From assembly GCA_023443315.1 (NCBI GenBank), contig JAEZVA010000050.1, positions 1-8,791 on the forward strand: a DNA stretch of 8,791 bases, given 5' to 3'. The position numbers and the translations under genes are program-made. Positions 5,830-8,791 of this stretch are shown here, in pieces. The DNA comes from Bacillota bacterium (lineage in GTDB: Bacteria; Bacillota; Clostridia; Oscillospirales; Ruminococcaceae). Below the pieces are notes generated by a model. The model was given only the letters and a program-made list of their open reading frames with translations. It was not told the origin of the DNA and did not search any database. Position 1 is the first letter of the stretch. Every line of letters starts with the position of its first letter.

Positions 5830-6312
5830 CTAGATCTGCAGTCCGCCAATGCCCGAAACCGCCAGCAGCGAGATAAGCAGCGCAAGAATCGCATAGGTCT
5901 CTACCATCGCAGCGAAGATCATCGCCTTGCCCATCTGGTCGGGGCGCTTGGCTACCAGCCCGATGCCCGAAACCGAAACGCGTGCCTGACGAATTGCCGA
6001 CCAATAACCAACTATGGCCATCGGCATACAGGCAAGGAAGTATAATAGGCCTTTGGTAAGGCTGATATCCGCCGAACCACCGAGAACACCAATCTGCGAA
6101 AGGGTTATAAACGCAATCAATAGTCCATAAATGCCCTGCGTACCGGGAAGAAGCTGCAGGATGAGTACCTTACCAAACTTAGTGGGGTCCTCGGTCACAA
6201 CGCCCGAAGCAGCCTCACCAGCCATACCAACGCCAACAGCGGAGCCCGCGCCGGCGAGAAGAGAAGCCGAGGCAGCGCCGAGCAGAGCAAATACAATACC
6301 CAGTTTATCCAT
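5830..6312 (-). CDS. ntpK: V-type ATPase subunit K (membrane rotor proteolipid, probably Na+ binding)
   Basis: Subunit K forms the membrane rotor ring that carries ions past subunit I. At 160 residues it is the 16-kDa duplicated form with four membrane helices (about 5-30, 48-75, 85-110 and 128-153). Only the second half carries the ion-binding carboxylate, E138 in FAAMVETYAIL; the first half has LLPGTQG (54-60) with no acid. The sodium ligands of the Enterococcus hirae ring (L61, T64, Q65, Q110, E139) all have equivalents here: L55, T58, Q59, Q109 and E138. This argues for Na+ rather than H+ as coupling ion. The ATG at 6312 overlaps the end of I by 8 bases, with a strong AAGGAGGA (6321-6328) 8 bases upstream, fitting a subunit needed in many copies. 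Hairpins follow the stop codon. Confidence 0.97.
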   Translation of the reverse strand: MDKLGIVFALLGAASASLLAGAGSAVGVGMAGEAASGVVTEDPTKFGKVLILQLLPGTQGIYGLLIAFITLSQIGVLGGSADISLTKGLLYFLACMPMAIVGYWSAIRQARVSVSGIGLVAKRPDQMGKAMIFAAMVETYAILALLISLLAVSGIGGLQI

Positions 6313-8332
6313 TTTTAATATCCTCCTTGAATTTAAAGAACTTTGTATTTACGGCAAAGGGTTTAAACTTTTCCCCGCCGCCGTCATAGAATTTGCCGAA
6401 GAATTCGACAAACTGCAATCGGTTGGTGTGCACATACGCACCCAGTAGCTCTATGCCGAAGTTAATGGCCTGCCCCGCGATAAACACAATCACAAACAAG
6501 ATTACACCCGCGGGACCCTTGCCGCCCATCGCGCCCATCTGGTTGACCACCGAGGCGATAACGCCCGTGGCAAGCCCTAGGGCAAGCAGACGGGAGTAGG
6601 AAAGGATGTCCGAAAGGTAGCCCGTAACGTTGTACAGCGCGTATGCACCCTTTAAAATACGCTTTACCGGGCTTTTGGACTCGCGCCCTCCAGTTAGGAT
6701 GATGCCCACGGCGCCGATGCCCGCGACGACCGCCGCCACCGTACCCACCGAAGCGGGCAGGGTAAAGCTTAGCTGCGCAATCTCGGCAAACATGCTGGTG
6801 GAAAGCAGCAGCATAATCGCGCCGCCCACAATCATGTACCAAAACACCACGTCATACAATGCGTCCTTGTACTGCCGTGCCTTAACAAGCACATACAGCT
6901 TAACGCCCAAGCCCGTAAACAGGTGCACAACACCCACGGCAAGTGAGAACATCAACATGCGCATGGGTTCGAGTATTGGCGAAAACCACAAGGGCGGTAT
7001 GCCCACCTCGCGCCCCAAAAAGGTGCGTGATACAACATTAACCACATCGCCGAAGTAGCTTGAGAACACCACACCCCATATGGTGGTAGATATGCCGCAG
7101 TACAAGAACATGAGCAACATATTTTTGGTGGAGTTCTCCATGTTCTTAAACTTTAAAAGTACAAGACCGCAGCCGATTACAAGCATCAGCCCGTAGCCCG
7201 CGTCCGAAAACATCAGCCCAAACAAAAAGTAGTAGAATATTGACATAATGCCAGTGGGGTCGATCTCCCCGCGCCCCGGCAGGCTAAACGATTCGAGTAC
7301 CCCTTCCACCGGTGCGGTAAACGCGTTGTTCTTTAGCAGTACCGGCACGTTTTTGTCGCTTTCCTCGGGGTCGGAGAAGGATAGGTCGACCACATAGCGC
7401 TCGGTTAGCATCTTGTGCAGCTGCTCTGTCGCCGTCTCGGGCACATAACCGCTCAGTACAAACGCGTGCTTGGAGTGCGCAAGGCTGTCTACCGCCGCGT
7501 AACGCTCACTGCGCATGGTGTAAAAGTCGGTCATAAAACGCAGTGCCCTTCGCACACCGGCGTAGGAGGCGATCTCCTTCTCGGCAAACGCAATGTCGTT
7601 TTGTATGTCGGCAAGCCTTTGCTCAACGAGCCGTTTCTCCTCTCCCGGTGTTTCGCGCGGTGGGGAGGCAGGGCGCGCAAAGCCTTCGGCGCGCAGTGCG
7701 TCTTCGAGCACTACAGCGTCGGCTCTGGGGCACGAAGCTAAGATGCAGGTTTGCTCCTTGCTTTTGCTTACAATCTCAATGTGTATGGCGTCAAGCTCGG
7801 GTGCGCGCAGCGCAAGGCGCTGATGAATGCCCTCAAGCGTATGCTCCCCCGCTGTGGCGCCGGTAAACACATAAAAGGTTTTTCCGCCCTGATAGCGCAA
7901 CGAAACGGACAACGAAAGCCATGGCGTTAGCGCTTCCATCTGTCCGTCAAGCTTTAGGGTTTGGGCCCGTTTCTCGGCAATCTCTTTGGATAGCGCGGTC
8001 AGCCGGTAGGCAACCCGCATAATTTCGTGGTTTTCGTCGGCGAAGGTGTCGTACTCATTTACCGAAAGGTGCTGCCTGCCGTTTAACGCGGCAAACATCC
8101 CCTTCTTTTCGGGAACGTAACGACCAAGCACCTCCAGTGCTTCGTCGCACAGCGAAACGTTCTTGTCAAACGTGGCACGCTGTTGGGACGTATCGGTTTT
8201 TGTAAACAAGCTGTCACTAACGGGTATGTCGCTTACCTGAACGACGCCCGTCCGCTGCACAACCTTCAGAATCTCGCTTCGATCCTGTTGCAGCGCACAT
8301 ATGTTGACGCGGCGCATCGGAATCACCGCCAT
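6305..8332 (-). CDS. ntpI: V-type ATPase subunit I (membrane stator, a-subunit)
   Basis: Subunit I anchors the peripheral stalks and forms, with the K ring, the two half-channels for the ion. Its 675 residues are slightly over the usual bacterial length of about 650. The soluble N-terminal arm covers about 1-355, with coiled-coil stretches near 105-130 and 230-260. The membrane part starts at GIMSIFYYFLFGLMFSDAGYG (361-381) and contains several further hydrophobic segments to about 633. Conserved features are LSYSRLLALGLA (R581) and HTNRLQFVEFFGKFY (R638). These appear to match the two arginines reported as essential in Enterococcus NtpI, one of which faces the K-ring glutamate. The ATG at 8332 has an ideal AAGGAGGT (8341-8348) 8 bases upstream. 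The gene follows the G/H-type subunit after 38 bases and runs 8 bases into K. It is intact. Confidence 0.97.
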   Translation of the reverse strand: MAVIPMRRVNICALQQDRSEILKVVQRTGVVQVSDIPVSDSLFTKTDTSQQRATFDKNVSLCDEALEVLGRYVPEKKGMFAALNGRQHLSVNEYDTFADENHEIMRVAYRLTALSKEIAEKRAQTLKLDGQMEALTPWLSLSVSLRYQGGKTFYVFTGATAGEHTLEGIHQRLALRAPELDAIHIEIVSKSKEQTCILASCPRADAVVLEDALRAEGFARPASPPRETPGEEKRLVEQRLADIQNDIAFAEKEIASYAGVRRALRFMTDFYTMRSERYAAVDSLAHSKHAFVLSGYVPETATEQLHKMLTERYVVDLSFSDPEESDKNVPVLLKNNAFTAPVEGVLESFSLPGRGEIDPTGIMSIFYYFLFGLMFSDAGYGLMLVIGCGLVLLKFKNMENSTKNMLLMFLYCGISTTIWGVVFSSYFGDVVNVVSRTFLGREVGIPPLWFSPILEPMRMLMFSLAVGVVHLFTGLGVKLYVLVKARQYKDALYDVVFWYMIVGGAIMLLLSTSMFAEIAQLSFTLPASVGTVAAVVAGIGAVGIILTGGRESKSPVKRILKGAYALYNVTGYLSDILSYSRLLALGLATGVIASVVNQMGAMGGKGPAGVILFVIVFIAGQAINFGIELLGAYVHTNRLQFVEFFGKFYDGGGEKFKPFAVNTKFFKFKEDIKNG

Positions 8333-8370
8333 AGGCTCAAACCTCCTTTACATCGTTTGGTCAAGGCGTG

Positions 8371-8679
8371 TTACACAAGCTCGGATATGATAAACCTAAC
8401 AGCCTTGTCCTTATTTGCGGCGGCGGTCTGCTCGAGTGCTGCTATCTCGTTCTGTGCGTCGGCGACAGCCTTTTTCATCATCTCGTCACCCTTTGCACGC
8501 GCCTCGCTCACCAGCCGCTCGGTCTGGGTCTTTGCCTCTAGGGCAATGCGCTCGCTCTCTGCCTGCGCATTCCCTTTTGCCGCAGTCCTGATGCGCTCGC
8601 ACTCGGCGGCGGTCTTTTGATGAATCTCTTGGGCGCGCAGCTCCGCGTCACGCAGAACGGTTATTGTATCCGGCACCAT
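8371..8679 (-). CDS. ntpF: V-type ATPase G/H-type peripheral stalk subunit
   Basis: This is a 102-residue, highly charged protein that is almost wholly helical (ELRAQEIHQKTAAECERIRT, 13-32, and EARAKGDEMMKKAVADAQ, 59-76). It has no membrane segment. Length, composition and place as first gene before I match the coiled-coil stalk partner of E, called NtpF in Enterococcus, AhaH in archaea and G in eukaryotes. Repeat-like alanine and glutamate patterns make the exact family hard to fix by eye, so position carries much of the weight. The ATG at 8679 is the furthest possible start, because a TGA in the same frame lies at 8689-8691. The ribosome binding site is weak (GGTGGTG, 8690-8696, 10 bases away), unlike the strong ones of I and K. 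It is probably the first gene of the operon, but the upstream neighbour is out of view. Confidence 0.88.
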   Translation of the reverse strand: MVPDTITVLRDAELRAQEIHQKTAAECERIRTAAKGNAQAESERIALEAKTQTERLVSEARAKGDEMMKKAVADAQNEIAALEQTAAANKDKAVRFIISELV

Positions 8680-8791
8680 GTTTGAATATCACCACCATAA
8701 TATAAAAGTACGCATTCCGGCTTACAGCTAAAAAGCGGTAGGCACGGGCGTAATTGCGTGTGAAAAAGCAATCATCGTTATTTTACTACAA
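8680..8791 (-). promoter_or_regulatory. Upstream leader of the operon, promoter unclear
   Basis: These 112 bases hold no gene. Two AT-rich -10 candidates are visible on the minus strand. TATATT (8704-8699) has only a poor -35 (CTGTAA) at 17 bases, and its transcript would start almost at the ribosome binding site. TAAAAT (8785-8780) would have its -35 at or past the window edge. Between them ACGCA (8759-8755) can pair with TGCGT (8714-8710), enclosing about 40 bases. No known riboswitch was recognised by eye. The promoter may lie outside the window. Confidence 0.25.

Noticed and set aside
5270..5833. 187-codon open frame on the plus strand across the start of E and the K-E gap
   Set aside because: It is antisense to ntpE, rich in Arg, Pro and Ser as expected of a shadow frame in GC-rich DNA, and crosses the tandem repeat and hairpins. 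No ribosome binding site or recognisable domain supports it.
8371..8679. F-type b-subunit or a generic coiled-coil protein for the first gene
   Set aside because: There is no N-terminal membrane segment as in F-type b, and the position directly before ntpI matches the V-type stalk partner.

Overview
The window holds most of one operon, read entirely on the minus strand, for a bacterial V-type (A/V-type) rotary ATPase. In transcription order, from high to low coordinates, the genes are the peripheral-stalk G/H-type subunit (ntpF-like), I, K, E, C, F (ntpG), A, B and the first 54 codons of D. This is the order I recall for the Enterococcus hirae ntp operon (ntpF-I-K-E-C-G-A-B-D). No gene on the plus strand is credible, and I see no RNA gene, mobile element or CRISPR array. 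The organism is most likely an anaerobic Firmicute of the clostridial type with fairly high GC. The reasons are strong AAGGAGG ribosome binding sites, the clostridial/enterococcal gene order and the proteolipid sequence. The genus cannot be told from this window.

Layout. 8680-8791 is the upstream leader, with only weak promoter candidates. 8371-8679 is the G/H-type stalk subunit. 6305-8332 is the membrane stator subunit I, which overlaps K (5830-6312) by 8 bases. A 289-base non-coding gap (5541-5829) follows, with two abutting hairpins and a 17-base tandem repeat. E (4929-5540) comes next, then a 120-base gap with a possible small ORF running into the start of C. C (3837-4808) overlaps F (3521-3844) by 8 bases. 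A 107-base gap precedes A (1641-3413), which overlaps B (268-1641) by one base. A 103-base gap with a nested inverted repeat separates B from D (1-164), which runs off the window.

How the genes work together. A and B form the A3B3 head with three catalytic sites on A. D and F form the central rotor shaft, and C couples it to the K ring. E and the G/H-type subunit form the peripheral stalks that hold the head to subunit I, which with the K ring forms the ion path. K carries every residue that ligates sodium in the E. hirae K ring, so the enzyme probably moves Na+ rather than H+. Whether it works mainly as an ATP-driven pump or as a synthase cannot be read from the sequence.

The genes themselves are conventional and intact. 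The points of interest lie between them. The four long intergenic gaps all fall where subunit copy number changes (K|E, E|C, F|A, B|D), and several contain inverted repeats. I did not find an undescribed multigene system here.
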